The position numbers were made by a program, and so were the translations under genes. From Ceriagrion tenellum (lineage: Eukaryota > Arthropoda > Insecta > Odonata > Coenagrionidae): 64,000 nucleotides of DNA. Below the pieces are notes generated by a model. The model saw only the letters and a list, made by a program, of their open reading frames with translations, was not told where the DNA came from and made no database searches. This document shows, in pieces, positions 46,482-55,882 of the stretch; positions within the stretch are counted from its first letter, which is position 1; every line of letters begins with the position of its first letter. The stretch lies in NCBI GenBank assembly GCA_963169105.1, contig OY720635.1:158735645-158799644 (forward strand), read 5' to 3'.

Positions 46482-48746
46482 ATGGCAGTTGAAGTATTCT
46501 GCGACGTGTGTTTCACCTATTACAGATATAGGCCGAGCCATGAAACGAGTGAAGTGCACCGAAGACATTTATTGAATCAAATTGGTGGTGAAATAAGACC
46601 GATTGTAGAACTTGAGTCAGCTGTGCGAGACCGATTGAAGACATACTGGGTGAGTGGATTTGAAGAGCTAAGTGACGTTGTTACGTTTTTAGGCACCATT
46701 AAACATGTACTCTCCGCAAAAATCAGGGAACAGTTAGAAAAAACCGCTTTAAAAGTTAACGTGATTTTGAAATGCACCTTTGTGAAAGATGAGATATCGG
46801 ATGAACGTAGCTTCAAAACCAAGAACCTTCGTGTGTTGCAATCCGATGACATCGATGAAATTTTAGACAGGCTTTTCGGTAAACTATTGAAGGAAAAGAG
46901 TGAACACCAGTCGAAAGGTTCAGGATGGGTTTTATCGATGGTCCAAGGGTTGGAACTTAGAATTAACAAATATAAACCCCTGAGAGGAACCACATTTATC
47001 GAGCTTCCGGCAAAAATTAAAAAAACAAACGCTGTCATTAACGTTAAAAATGATGATCAGTTCTGTTTCAAGTACGCGATTTGGGCGAAGAATATCTGCA
47101 TTCACCCCGAGCGTGTTTCAAAATACAATACCACCGAATTCCGCAATGGTTATGATTGGGGTTGTATAAGTTATCCCGTTGAAGTATCACAAATTTCAAA
47201 ATTTGAAAAGACGAATAACATTACGATTAATCTTTTCGGGCTCGACGAGAAAGAAAATGTGTATCCCTTGAAGGTTGTCGATAAAGAGCTTGATGATCAT
47301 CGTGATCTCCTATTCTTGACTTCCGACGAAAAGAGTCATTACTGTTACATTAAAAACTTTAACCGATTGATTCATAGTCAAATGACCAGGAACCATAACC
47401 CAATCATTGTCTGTAAGCGTTGTTTTAAGCCGTGCTATTCTATGGAAATCCTCGAAAAGCACAAGATGGATTGTAACCGAAATTCACCATCAAAAATAAT
47501 TCTTCCCGAAGGTGATGACGCTTTCTTAAAATTTAAAAATTATTCTCATACAGCCAGGGTTCCGTACGTTGCTTACGCCGACTTTGAGTGCATTTTACCT
47601 AGAGTAATGAGTTGTGATCCCACAAACGAGCATTCGTACATTCAGACTCGCCAAAACCATGTGGTTATGTCATTCTGTCTTCTCTTGGTAGCTACCACTG
47701 GTGAACTTTTCGAGCCGATTCTATACCGAGGAACAGACGCAGTGCAAGTATTTTTAGAAAAAGTTAAGGAACTAACACTTTTCGCACGAAGGAAGTATAA
47801 AAATCCAGTACCGATGCTGGAGATGACGGAGGAGGAGAATGATGCTTTTAACAAGGCTTTCCTTTGTCACATTTGCGGACATGAACTGGGTCACGAGCGT
47901 GTCAGGGACCATGACCATCTTAGTGGACGGTTTAGAGGTGCTGCCCATCCAGCTTGTAACTTAAATTATAAGATTCCGACTTTTCTACCAGTGTTTATAC
48001 ACAACCTTTCCAATTACGATGCTCACCTCATAGTACCACATCTAGGCAGCGACAATTACAGAATAACTTGCATACCTAATACCGAGGAGAAATACATTTC
48101 TTTTGCAAAGTACGTTGATTCACACTTCACATTCCGATTTATCGATACCTTCAGATTTTTAGGGGCTTCGCTCTCAAAATTAGTTGACTCAATTCCTCGC
48201 GACAAGTTTCATCAAACTGCTCACATCTTTGGCGATAAAATCGAGCTAATCACACGGAAGGGTGTTTTTCCATACGAATACGTTGACTCTTGGGAAAAAC
48301 TCGACGATGCATCGTTGCCACCGAAATCTGCCTTCTTCAGCTCTCTGACGCTAGACGATGTAAGCGACACTGACTATGAATTTGCCGAGAGAGTATGGAA
48401 TGAATTCGAGTGCAAGTCTCTAGGTGAATATTCCGATTTGTATTTGAAAACCGACGTCCTTCTCCTGGCAGATGTATTTGAAAATTTCAGAAATTCCTGC
48501 ATGGCGGCGTATGGATTAGATGCTGCGTGGTATTTCACAATGCCAGGCCTTTCATTCGATGCAATGCTTAAACACACAGGGGTCACGATTGAACTGTTAA
48601 CCGATTACGATATGATACTAATGATGGAGAAAGGCATTCGTGGAGGCATAAGCCAGTGTGCTAAACGATACGCAGAAGAAACAATAGGTACGTTAATCAG
48701 TGTGATCCCGATCAGGAATCAGTGTACTGGGCATACGTTGATATGA
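46482..48746 (+). CDS. Protein-primed DNA polymerase B, N-terminal part (frameshifted)
   Basis: Replicates the element. ATG at 46482, 52 nt below the TATA box. Order: a C2H2-like finger (CKRCFKPCYSMEILEKHKMD, residues 310-330), Exo I with Asp-Phe-Glu at 367-369, a Cys/His-rich endonuclease-VII-like insert (CHICGHELGH, DHDHLSGRFRGAAHPACN, about 461-495), Exo II NLSNYD (508-513) and Exo III YLKTDVLLLADVFE (654-). This is the 3'-5' exonuclease half. The frame is lost near 48,675-48,700 by an apparent one-base indel; the polymerase half continues in another frame at 48,722. Polinton/adintovirus type. Unless this is a sequence error, the enzyme is disrupted. Confidence 0.93.
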   Translation: MAVEVFCDVCFTYYRYRPSHETSEVHRRHLLNQIGGEIRPIVELESAVRDRLKTYWVSGFEELSDVVTFLGTIKHVLSAKIREQLEKTALKVNVILKCTFVKDEISDERSFKTKNLRVLQSDDIDEILDRLFGKLLKEKSEHQSKGSGWVLSMVQGLELRINKYKPLRGTTFIELPAKIKKTNAVINVKNDDQFCFKYAIWAKNICIHPERVSKYNTTEFRNGYDWGCISYPVEVSQISKFEKTNNITINLFGLDEKENVYPLKVVDKELDDHRDLLFLTSDEKSHYCYIKNFNRLIHSQMTRNHNPIIVCKRCFKPCYSMEILEKHKMDCNRNSPSKIILPEGDDAFLKFKNYSHTARVPYVAYADFECILPRVMSCDPTNEHSYIQTRQNHVVMSFCLLLVATTGELFEPILYRGTDAVQVFLEKVKELTLFARRKYKNPVPMLEMTEEENDAFNKAFLCHICGHELGHERVRDHDHLSGRFRGAAHPACNLNYKIPTFLPVFIHNLSNYDAHLIVPHLGSDNYRITCIPNTEEKYISFAKYVDSHFTFRFIDTFRFLGASLSKLVDSIPRDKFHQTAHIFGDKIELITRKGVFPYEYVDSWEKLDDASLPPKSAFFSSLTLDDVSDTDYEFAERVWNEFECKSLGEYSDLYLKTDVLLLADVFENFRNSCMAAYGLDAAWYFTMPGLSFDAMLKHTGVTIELLTDYDMILMMEKGIRGGISQCAKRYAEETIGTLISVIPIRNQCTGHTLI

Positions 48747-49918
48747 ACAATTTATATGGTTCTGCATTGACCCAGCCTCTTCCAAAGTCAGGATTTCGAT
48801 GGGTTGACACCGTTGATGTAATGTCGATAGCAGACGACTCGCCCAAAGGATACGTTTTAGAAGTGGATCTTGAATATCCAAAGACATTGCATGACTTACA
48901 CAATGATTTACCGTTTTGCTCCGAGAATGAAACTCCACCGAATGGAAAACATAAGAAGTTAATGACGACACTAACTGATAAAGAGCGGTACGTAATTCAC
49001 TACAGAGCTCTCAAACAAGCATTGACAGCAGGCCTTAAATTGAAAAAAATTCACCGAGTCATAGAATTTGATCAATCACCGTGGATGAAGTCGTATATTG
49101 AGAGCAATTCACTAAGGCGGAAATTGGCGACTACTGATATCGATCGCGATGTATATAAGATGGCTAACAATAGTATCTATGGGAAGACGATCGAACATGT
49201 GAGAAACAGAATTGACCTTGAACTTGTCAATAATGAAAAACGATTGAATAAACTAATATCCAGCTCTCTGTTTCTTGACCGAACGATATTCGCAGAAAAC
49301 CTTGTGGCCGTTCACAAAAGAAAGAGTACTATCAAGATGAATAAGCCCATGTATATTGGACAAGCAGTGTTAGATATTTCGAAAATACTCATGTACGAAT
49401 TCTTTTACGATAACCTAAAGGCGAAATATGGCAACGATTTGCAATTATTATACATGGATACCGATAGCTTCATCTTAGAGATTAAAACGCAAGATTTTTA
49501 CGATGACATGACCACAGACCTCAGTTCTTACGATACTTCCAATTATCCCAAAGAACACCCATGTTATTCACCTTTGAACGCAAAAGTTATTGGCAAGATG
49601 AAAGACGAGTGTGGAGGTGCTATAATGACACATTTTGTTGGCTTACGAAGTAAGTTATATGCATATCGAGTGCAAGGTAAAGCTGAGGGGAAACGTGCGA
49701 AGGGGGTAAAAAAGGCAGTGATAGATAGAACAATAAAATTTGAGGATTACGTCAAATGCCTGCATGAAAGCGTCCCATCGTTTAGGAGCATGACTATAAT
49801 ACGATCCCAAAAACACCAGCTTAGCACAGTCGAAATAAACAAAATTGCATTGAGTTCCAACGACGATAAAAGATACATTTGCGAGGATGGAATAAACACT
49901 TGCGTGGGGGCATTATAA
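48722..49918 (+). CDS. DNA polymerase B, C-terminal polymerase domain
   Basis: Continues the preceding gene in another frame; the two open frames overlap by 25 bases. Motif A is VDMNNLYGSAL (from residue 6, catalytic Asp), motif B KMANNSIYGKT (146-156), motif C YMDTDSF (244-250, the two catalytic Asp), then the KLYAY motif (GLRSKLYAYRV). These are the family-B signatures with the Asn-Leu-Tyr-Gly variant typical of Polintons and related protein-primed polymerases. No damage within this half. Confidence 0.93.
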   Translation: MYWAYVDMNNLYGSALTQPLPKSGFRWVDTVDVMSIADDSPKGYVLEVDLEYPKTLHDLHNDLPFCSENETPPNGKHKKLMTTLTDKERYVIHYRALKQALTAGLKLKKIHRVIEFDQSPWMKSYIESNSLRRKLATTDIDRDVYKMANNSIYGKTIEHVRNRIDLELVNNEKRLNKLISSSLFLDRTIFAENLVAVHKRKSTIKMNKPMYIGQAVLDISKILMYEFFYDNLKAKYGNDLQLLYMDTDSFILEIKTQDFYDDMTTDLSSYDTSNYPKEHPCYSPLNAKVIGKMKDECGGAIMTHFVGLRSKLYAYRVQGKAEGKRAKGVKKAVIDRTIKFEDYVKCLHESVPSFRSMTIIRSQKHQLSTVEINKIALSSNDDKRYICEDGINTCVGAL

Positions 49919-50053
49919 AATCAACCGATTAAAACGAACTTGGGAGGAGGCGTTTTCCGACACGTGAATAACACCGATGCTCGAGCTTAATTTTCATCAG
50001 TTCACATCAGGTTAGCCGAGAGAGTGGAAGTCCGTCGCCGCGAGAAGAAGAAA

Positions 50054-50342
50054 ATGGAAATGATGGATCGAGTAAATGAGGCCATAAGAACTTGCGTTGA
50101 CTTGAAGGGTGACATCCCTTTTGAGCAATGAACACGTCAATCATCTGCCGATAGAGTTCTTAAAGGTATTTCGTCCGAGTCAAGTGCACGTTTTGTTGGA
50201 GAAAGTGTACGGAAAATGTGATACGGAATACAGTTTGTGCTACGAACACTATAACAAGGGAAGAACACACATTGATGGCCCACCCCCAATGAAAAAAATT
50301 GTTATGGGTGTAAAACTTAGGACATTGCCAGAGTGCATATAA
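50054..50342 (+). pseudogene. Small unknown gene, frameshifted
   Basis: ATG 50054 gives MEMMDRVNEAIRTCVDLKGD and a stop at about 50,131. A second open frame from about 50,109 continues with LPIEFLKVFRPSQVHVLLEK and CDTEYSLCYEHYNKGRTHID to 50,342. The two join naturally as one protein of about 95 residues broken by an indel near 50,115. It lies between the polymerase and metalloproteinase genes. Family unknown. Confidence 0.45.
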
Positions 50343-50388
50343 ATGAGCTGACGAAGCGAGGAGACGATCAGTTGCCTGCGTGATACGA

Positions 50389-52017
50389 ATGCGACATCGT
50401 GATTCGCGTCTTATCGATTGCATTATGGGAATCATACTTTTAGTCTTGCTTCTCACCGAGCTAGGGCTTAACATTGGTGATAGCATTGACAAGAACCGCA
50501 TTAATTGCATAGCCGATTATCTACGACAGTATGGTTACCTGAATGTGAGTGAGAACGGATTAGATAATGTGAAACCAAATGCCCTCACCGATTCACTGAG
50601 AATTTTTCAAGAGTATTACAATATCAGCAATAGTGACGGAGAGATAGATGAACAGACTTTGGAATTCATCAACAAACCCCGTTGTGGTGTCGCTGATGAT
50701 CCTGCTTTTACCTTATCTCCATACAAATGGAATAAAGGTGTCTTAAAATGGCATTACAGCTTGGTGAATCACACGTACATAGAACTGGCGAAGAAAGCAT
50801 TTGATGTGTGGGCCGGAGGAGCGAATTTAACATTTGAGCATGATTCTCAAACGCCAGATATTATTATCAAAAATACGCGGCTCGCCCATAGAAATGTGCG
50901 TCGTTTGGGGGGTTTCTGTCCTCATCCCTTTGACGGTAAAGATGGTAAATTAGCCCATGCAGATTATCCAACGCGATATGGTGAGTTGTTAGAAATTCAC
51001 GTCGATCAAGATGAGAATTGGTACCTTGGATTAGACAGAGTTCCATTTCCAAAATCACAACTCAGCCTTCTTGCGACGCTCATCCATGAAATCGGGCACA
51101 CACTAGGCATCTCACATTCCAATGATAAAAACGCTATCATGTACGCTTTATACGATGATTTTAATTATAGACTCGATTTGCATGAAGATGACATTCAGGC
51201 GGTTCAACATCTTTACGGTCCACCCGTTGAAAAGGAAGAAGTTAACCAAACGAAACAGACTTTGGATGAGAAGCGGAATGAAGAAGAGGAGGAGAAGGAG
51301 GATGATGCAAATATCAATGCCAATCGTGTCGAGCTATGCGAATTGAGAAGAGTAGATAAATTTCTTATAATCAATCACCTATTGTATTTGTTTCATCGAA
51401 ATTTGTTCTGGTATATGGATATGGAAAATACGGAAAAATCAGTTATCATTGGGCCTCAGCTTATTACAAACTGGCTTCCATTTCTTCCGCAAAAAGACTT
51501 TGAGCTTAGCGCGATTTACCGCAGACCAAGTGGAGAGATTGTAATATTCATCAATGAAACAATTTACATGGTGGATTATCCAAGTATGCAATTGGTAAAA
51601 GATTACCCTCGTTATGTATCGGCCATTGGGTTTCCACGCAATGCTAAAATCCAGGCAGCAGTTAACACATATTCCGGGATGACATTAATATTTCATAGCA
51701 GAGATTTTATTTTAGAAATGGACGAATGTCAATTCAGACCGAAAAATCAATTTCGTCACACAAAAATGTATCCGCAAATTCCCACGGACTTAAATTCAGT
51801 GTTTAGATACACGAATGGCATCCTGTACTTCTTCCGCAAAGACAATGTGTATGAGTTTAGTGAATTCAATAACACATTAGTCAGAGCCGGTAAAAATAAC
51901 CTTGGGTTATTCGGAATTACTTGTCCTACGAAATATTCTTCTGTGTTATCCTCCATCACAAGCGATTTGAAGGGGCTAGTTATTCGCATGGAAGATATGC
52001 TTGAAAATAAAGGATAA
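50389..52017 (+). CDS. Matrix metalloproteinase with hemopexin domain (542 aa)
   Basis: A secreted zinc endopeptidase. ATG 50389 precedes a signal peptide (IMGIILLVLLLTELGL, about 12-30), a peptidoglycan-binding-like prodomain, the cysteine switch PRCGVAD (97-103), and the catalytic domain with zinc motif HEIGHTLGISH (233-243) and Met-turn IMYA (250-253). An acidic linker (EEEEEKEDD) and a four-blade hemopexin-like domain follow, closed by two Cys (about residues 314 and 516). All catalytic residues are present and the frame is intact. Viral MMPs are known from granuloviruses; here the gene lies between Maverick core genes in the same orientation. It is probably host-derived. A role in opening basement membrane or matrix is inference. 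Confidence 0.93.
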   Translation: MRHRDSRLIDCIMGIILLVLLLTELGLNIGDSIDKNRINCIADYLRQYGYLNVSENGLDNVKPNALTDSLRIFQEYYNISNSDGEIDEQTLEFINKPRCGVADDPAFTLSPYKWNKGVLKWHYSLVNHTYIELAKKAFDVWAGGANLTFEHDSQTPDIIIKNTRLAHRNVRRLGGFCPHPFDGKDGKLAHADYPTRYGELLEIHVDQDENWYLGLDRVPFPKSQLSLLATLIHEIGHTLGISHSNDKNAIMYALYDDFNYRLDLHEDDIQAVQHLYGPPVEKEEVNQTKQTLDEKRNEEEEEKEDDANINANRVELCELRRVDKFLIINHLLYLFHRNLFWYMDMENTEKSVIIGPQLITNWLPFLPQKDFELSAIYRRPSGEIVIFINETIYMVDYPSMQLVKDYPRYVSAIGFPRNAKIQAAVNTYSGMTLIFHSRDFILEMDECQFRPKNQFRHTKMYPQIPTDLNSVFRYTNGILYFFRKDNVYEFSEFNNTLVRAGKNNLGLFGITCPTKYSSVLSSITSDLKGLVIRMEDMLENKG

Positions 52018-52081
52018 AAGTGCGGCTCGAAAGAGGGACTGGTTCATTCATTTTCTTTTACTCTCGGAGTCAACGTTAATA

Positions 52082-52768
52082 ATGATTAAGTGGAAACACC
52101 CTTTTACCTGTATAATTGCAGGTCCTTCAAGCAGTGGAAAAACACAGTTCGTATTGAAGTTTCTCAGAAATTTACCGTCATTAGTGGATGGAAAAATAAA
52201 AAGGATCATATGGTGCTGTAGTTTTGGAAGCGCCCCAAATATTAAGAAGGTTAAGGGTATTCCAAAGGTCAAATTCAGTTGGAAACTTCCTAAAAGCTTC
52301 TCAAATCCGAAAAAGATACCAACTCTTTACATAATCGATGATTTGATGCATGACTGCTTCAGTGACAACAAAGTGAGCGAGCTTTTCACAAAAGATTCGC
52401 ATCATTCGAATATTTCTGTAATTATAATCAGTCAAAATGTTTTTTATCAATCCCGTTTTTCACGTACGATATCTTTAAATGCAAAGTATATTGTGTGCTT
52501 TAGAAATGTTCGCGATCGGTCGCAATTTAAATATTTAGCCGGTCAAGTTTATCCCGAAAATCCAGCGGCGCTCACAAACGTATATAGGGAGGTAACACTG
52601 AGACCATTCACTTATTTAGTGCTTGACTTTGCTCAAGAGACTGACGATTGCCTGCGGTACAGGACACACATTTTCCCCACAGAAATCACCGAAGTTTACG
52701 TGCCACCACACCTGTTGGACAAGATACGAGATAACACTAGTGTCCCACCACACCTCCGAAATGGGTAA
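52082..52768 (+). CDS. A32/FtsK-HerA-type DNA packaging ATPase (228 aa)
   Basis: Pumps the genome into the capsid in Polinton-class viruses. I chose ATG 52082 because the frame upstream overlaps the metalloproteinase and has only TTG. Walker A GPSSSGKT (14-21), Walker B LYIIDDLM (about 83-90, two Asp), a sensor-like stretch VIIISQNVFYQ, and conserved ECF-type strands (KYIVCFRNVRDRSQFKYLAG). Length fits the short ATPases of Mavericks and virophages. Its stop overlaps the next gene's ATG (ATGGGTAA), as in a compact viral block. Confidence 0.93.
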   Translation: MIKWKHPFTCIIAGPSSSGKTQFVLKFLRNLPSLVDGKIKRIIWCCSFGSAPNIKKVKGIPKVKFSWKLPKSFSNPKKIPTLYIIDDLMHDCFSDNKVSELFTKDSHHSNISVIIISQNVFYQSRFSRTISLNAKYIVCFRNVRDRSQFKYLAGQVYPENPAALTNVYREVTLRPFTYLVLDFAQETDDCLRYRTHIFPTEITEVYVPPHLLDKIRDNTSVPPHLRNG

Positions 52769-53105
52769 AATGGATAGAGTAAAACGAAACATAGACATAT
52801 TAAAAAAAATCAAGAAAACGAAATCGAAAAAGGAATGCAAAGCTATCATAAAGTCGGTGAGTTCGGATGTCATAAAGACTTTGATTGAATGTTGCCGAAA
52901 TGTGTTAAACGGAAATTTAAAGATAAATCCAAAGTTAAAGAAGAAATTACTCGGTTACAAGGATGCGATCAGAGAGATAGGTTGTTACAAAGCCCCTCTG
53001 AAAAGAAAACGCGCGGTGCTCAATCAAAGAGGAGGGTTTTTATCATCTCTTTTAGCTGCCATTCTCCCCTTAATCAGTGGAGGGTTAGCTTTAATTAAAA
53101 AATAA
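52761..53105 (+). CDS. Small basic virion-type protein (114 aa)
   Basis: Lys-rich (VKRNIDILKKIKKTKSKKEC) with a helical middle (IKTLIECCRNVLNGNLKIN) and a C-terminal GGFLSSLLAAILPLISGGLA hydrophobic helix. This family recurs in invertebrate Polintons between the ATPase and integrase genes. Size, charge and amphipathic tail recall adenovirus core/membrane-active minor proteins, but that equivalence is inference. ATG 52761 (or 52770). Intact. Confidence 0.75.
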   Translation: MGKMDRVKRNIDILKKIKKTKSKKECKAIIKSVSSDVIKTLIECCRNVLNGNLKINPKLKKKLLGYKDAIREIGCYKAPLKRKRAVLNQRGGFLSSLLAAILPLISGGLALIKK

Positions 53106-53972
53106 TGAGTTTTCAAAAATTTCTCTTAGTAGACCCCACCATTTATGAAAAAGGACAGAGTATTAAAGACCGATTGTCGAAATTGGACAAGGAAATGCGT
53201 GGTGTTTTGGATCGAAAAGATTTGGCTGATAATCAAAAATGGCATTACTACCGAAAGGTACTGGATTCATACTTGCAAACAGTGAGTGATGAACCTGATA
53301 CTTCACCACGAGTTGATTTTGAGAGTATTTTAGCTACCACCGGTCCAAAGAGGAAGGAAAAGAAGAAATCGGTACGACTAGGAAAACATTCGAGCGTAAA
53401 AAAGGAATATGATAAATTACATGATGAGAAAATCGATATTTTTGGGGATCGGAGAAGACAAGTTATAGCAATGGACAAGAAAATTAGAGACATTTTTGAC
53501 CGAAAGGACCTCTCAAACTCAAAAGTGGTTTCATTATAAACGGATATTGAATTCGTATTTAGAAAACGTTCCCAACAGTAAGCAACCCATTCCTTTGCCG
53601 ATATCTGATGTGGGAGGATATTCTAGTGGGGTAGAATCATCACATAATTTAGCGAGAGCTGGAAAGGAGTTGCTGCACACCAATGCTAACATTGGAAAAC
53701 AATGGGAAGAACGGCAGGAAAAAGGAGTAAAACAAATGGAGGATTTACTGACCGACCTAGAGCGACAACTTCAAGAAAAGAAAGCAGAAGCGAATCTAGA
53801 AGAAGACAGCAGCAACGACGTGGAAATGGAGGAGGAGGAGGAAGAAATACCTATGCCACTGAGAAGAGGAAACCGGAAACGAAGAATAAAGGAACCATAC
53901 ACTCCGCCGTCATCCCCCATAAAGCGGAGAATAAAGGAAGAAGAGAGTCAACCTTGGATTCCTCATCCTTGA
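53105..53972 (+). pseudogene. 'LLVDP' protein with duplicated domain, frameshifted
   Basis: ATG overlaps the preceding stop (AATAATGAG). It starts MSFQKFLLVDPTIYEKG. A 45-residue unit occurs twice: LSKLDKEMRGVLDRKDLA...QKWHYYRKVLDSYL, and again VIAMDKKIRDIFDRKDLS...QKWFHYKRILNSYL. A one-base shift at about 53,515 breaks the second unit. The tail is acidic then basic (DVEMEEEEEEIPMP, PPSSPIKRRIKEEE). The homologue at 41,434 has one unit. Function unknown; a standard neighbour of Polinton integrases. Confidence 0.7.
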
Positions 53973-55036
53973 GTAAAATCTATTACGAACCTTCCCATCC
54001 AGCCAGTTTTTCTACTACAGACGCACTGTGGAAGGCCTCTGGCAAAATATTTTCCAAGAATGAAATACAAAAATGGCTGGATTCGCAAGATGCTTATACC
54101 TTGCACAAACCAATCAGAAAAAATTTTTCTCGAAATTATTATGACGTCTCTTACATCGATGAGACTTGGCAGTGTGACCTTAACGATATGAGAAATTTGA
54201 AGAATTATAATGATGGCTTTCAATATCTCTTAACAGTCATCGACTTATTTTCTAAATATGCCTGGGCTGTTCCTTTAAAAAATAAGACTGCTGATGTTGT
54301 TATCGAGGCTTTTCGAGCAATTCTTAAGGAAAGGAAACCATTGAAAATTCAAAGCGACAAGGGGAGTGAGTTTGCAAACGAAAAATTTAAAACATTCCTC
54401 AAGAAACAAGGAATAAAATTTTATACTACGAACCAGCCAGTCGTCAAAGCAGCCGTTGTGGAAAGATTCAACAGGACATTGAAAAGTAAAATGTACAAAT
54501 ATTTCACCAAGAACAATACGCTCAATTACGTGCGTGTGCTTCCGAAATTGCTCCAAAGTTATAACAATCGGGTGCATTCCAGTATCGGACTTGCACCCTC
54601 GAATGTGAACATTTCGAATGCTTTTTCGGTGGCAAAAAGGCTATTAGAGAGAAGAAGGAAAAAACCGAAAAATGAAACGAGATTTGCGGTGGGTGATCAC
54701 GTTCGAATCAGCAAAGAAAGAAATCCATTCGCGAAAGGATACACAGCCAATTATTCCAAGGAAGTGTTTATGATTAAAACCATCTCGCAAGGTTTGAACG
54801 TACCTACTTACCAGTTGGAAGATTTAAATGGAGAAGAAATAAAGGGAACATTCTATAGGGAAGAGTTGGTCAAAGTTCGTCTGTCAGAAAGTACATATTT
54901 TCAGGTTGATGAAATACTCAAACGTAGGGGTAAGGGTAAGAAGCTCGAGTATTTCGTTAAATGGAGAGGCTACGGCGATGATTTCAACAGTTGGGTTCCG
55001 GCTTCTTCCGTGAAAAGGCTTCAGAATGACGGATAA
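53702..55036 (+). CDS. DDE integrase with C-terminal chromodomain (444 aa)
   Basis: Inserts element DNA into chromosomes. Catalytic triad Asp159 (WQCDLNDM), Asp219 (IQSDKGSEF) and Glu254 (VVERFNRT), spacing D35E. An SH3-like DNA-binding region (FAVGDHVRISKERNPFAKGY) and a chromodomain (FQVDEILKRR, EYFVKWRGYGDDFNSWVP) follow, which would direct insertion to modified histones. The first ATG in frame (53702) lies inside the preceding gene, overlapping by 271 bases in its -1 frame; the conserved part begins near 53,970 (YYEPSHPASFS). Intact, unlike the copy at 40.4-41.6 kb. Confidence 0.93.
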   Translation: MGRTAGKRSKTNGGFTDRPRATTSRKESRSESRRRQQQRRGNGGGGGRNTYATEKRKPETKNKGTIHSAVIPHKAENKGRRESTLDSSSLSKIYYEPSHPASFSTTDALWKASGKIFSKNEIQKWLDSQDAYTLHKPIRKNFSRNYYDVSYIDETWQCDLNDMRNLKNYNDGFQYLLTVIDLFSKYAWAVPLKNKTADVVIEAFRAILKERKPLKIQSDKGSEFANEKFKTFLKKQGIKFYTTNQPVVKAAVVERFNRTLKSKMYKYFTKNNTLNYVRVLPKLLQSYNNRVHSSIGLAPSNVNISNAFSVAKRLLERRRKKPKNETRFAVGDHVRISKERNPFAKGYTANYSKEVFMIKTISQGLNVPTYQLEDLNGEEIKGTFYREELVKVRLSESTYFQVDEILKRRGKGKKLEYFVKWRGYGDDFNSWVPASSVKRLQNDG

Positions 55037-55856
55037 GGATGATTTTTATGTTACACTTCTCAGCGACAGCTCTGGTAATTATTTCCCAGACAATACAATC
55101 GCTCACTTTTGCACGATGCTACCCGAACGAATTTCACTGCAGAATGGTGAGTGGACCGTCGCCTTGATGGAAATTTCTGTGCCAGATGCGTATGAATCTC
55201 CCGTGGAAGATGTGTCGGTGAGAATCCTCCCAGATCACACCGTAAAATTGGATAAAAAAAAATACAGTTCCCTTAAACATTTGATGGATTCAATGCGCGT
55301 CGGCGTCCCTTCGGAGAAACAAGCGGAGTATGTTATTGAAATCAATAAAATTAGCAATGAACATACGAATGTTGGTATGGAAGTTGGTGTTGCTGAGGAG
55401 AAGGGGGAGAGTGTTCCTTCGCAGCTTCCGCCGACACACACCAGTATGGAAAGTGTAGTTACTCAGGAGATGAAAAAGAAGGAGAGTACACCGCTATCGC
55501 TTAAACATTTGATGGATTCAATGCGCGACAGTGATAATGCGAATCCACAAATGCAAACCAAGCTAGGAAGGACTGCTCGTGTAGCAGAAGAAACGAAACA
55601 TACTGGAACACTTTTCGTATACACTGATTTAATTAAACGACAATATATTGGAGACAAGTTGATCAGATGCTTGAGAGTCATCAATACGGGAGGCGGAAGG
55701 CAACAGATCTTTCAAAACCCATATTACTATCCTATCGAACGAAATGAATTTGATAGTATCGAGATATTTCTCTCAGATAAAATGGGTAAACCGTTTCCAT
55801 TTAGCGATGGAATTGATCCAGCGGCGGTGATTTTGCACTTTAAAAAGAAGAAATAG
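55026..55856 (+). CDS. Putative minor capsid (penton-type) protein (276 aa)
   Basis: ATG overlaps the integrase stop by 11 bases. The N-terminus has FYVTLLSDSSGNYFPDNTIA and LPERISLQNGEWTVALMEIS, the conserved opening of a Polinton virion protein usually assigned as the single-jelly-roll minor capsid/penton; my assignment rests on this pattern and position. SLKHLMDSMR occurs twice (about residues 81-90 and 158-167), flanking a degenerate insert. The C-terminal half (IGDKLIRCLRVIN, YYPIERNEFDSIEIFLSD) is well formed. Intact. A different capsid-associated role is possible. Confidence 0.65.
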   Translation: MTDKDDFYVTLLSDSSGNYFPDNTIAHFCTMLPERISLQNGEWTVALMEISVPDAYESPVEDVSVRILPDHTVKLDKKKYSSLKHLMDSMRVGVPSEKQAEYVIEINKISNEHTNVGMEVGVAEEKGESVPSQLPPTHTSMESVVTQEMKKKESTPLSLKHLMDSMRDSDNANPQMQTKLGRTARVAEETKHTGTLFVYTDLIKRQYIGDKLIRCLRVINTGGGRQQIFQNPYYYPIERNEFDSIEIFLSDKMGKPFPFSDGIDPAAVILHFKKKK

Positions 55857-55882
55857 CATTAGTATGTTTAGTATGCTTCAAG

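Noticed and set aside
46577..47038. 153-codon - strand frame
   Set aside because: Antisense of the DNA polymerase.
53702..53972. Canonical -1 slippery heptamer for an upstream-integrase fusion
   Set aside because: I read the overlap in the upstream frame and found no X XXY YYZ site; the frameshift idea stays open but unsupported by a slip site.
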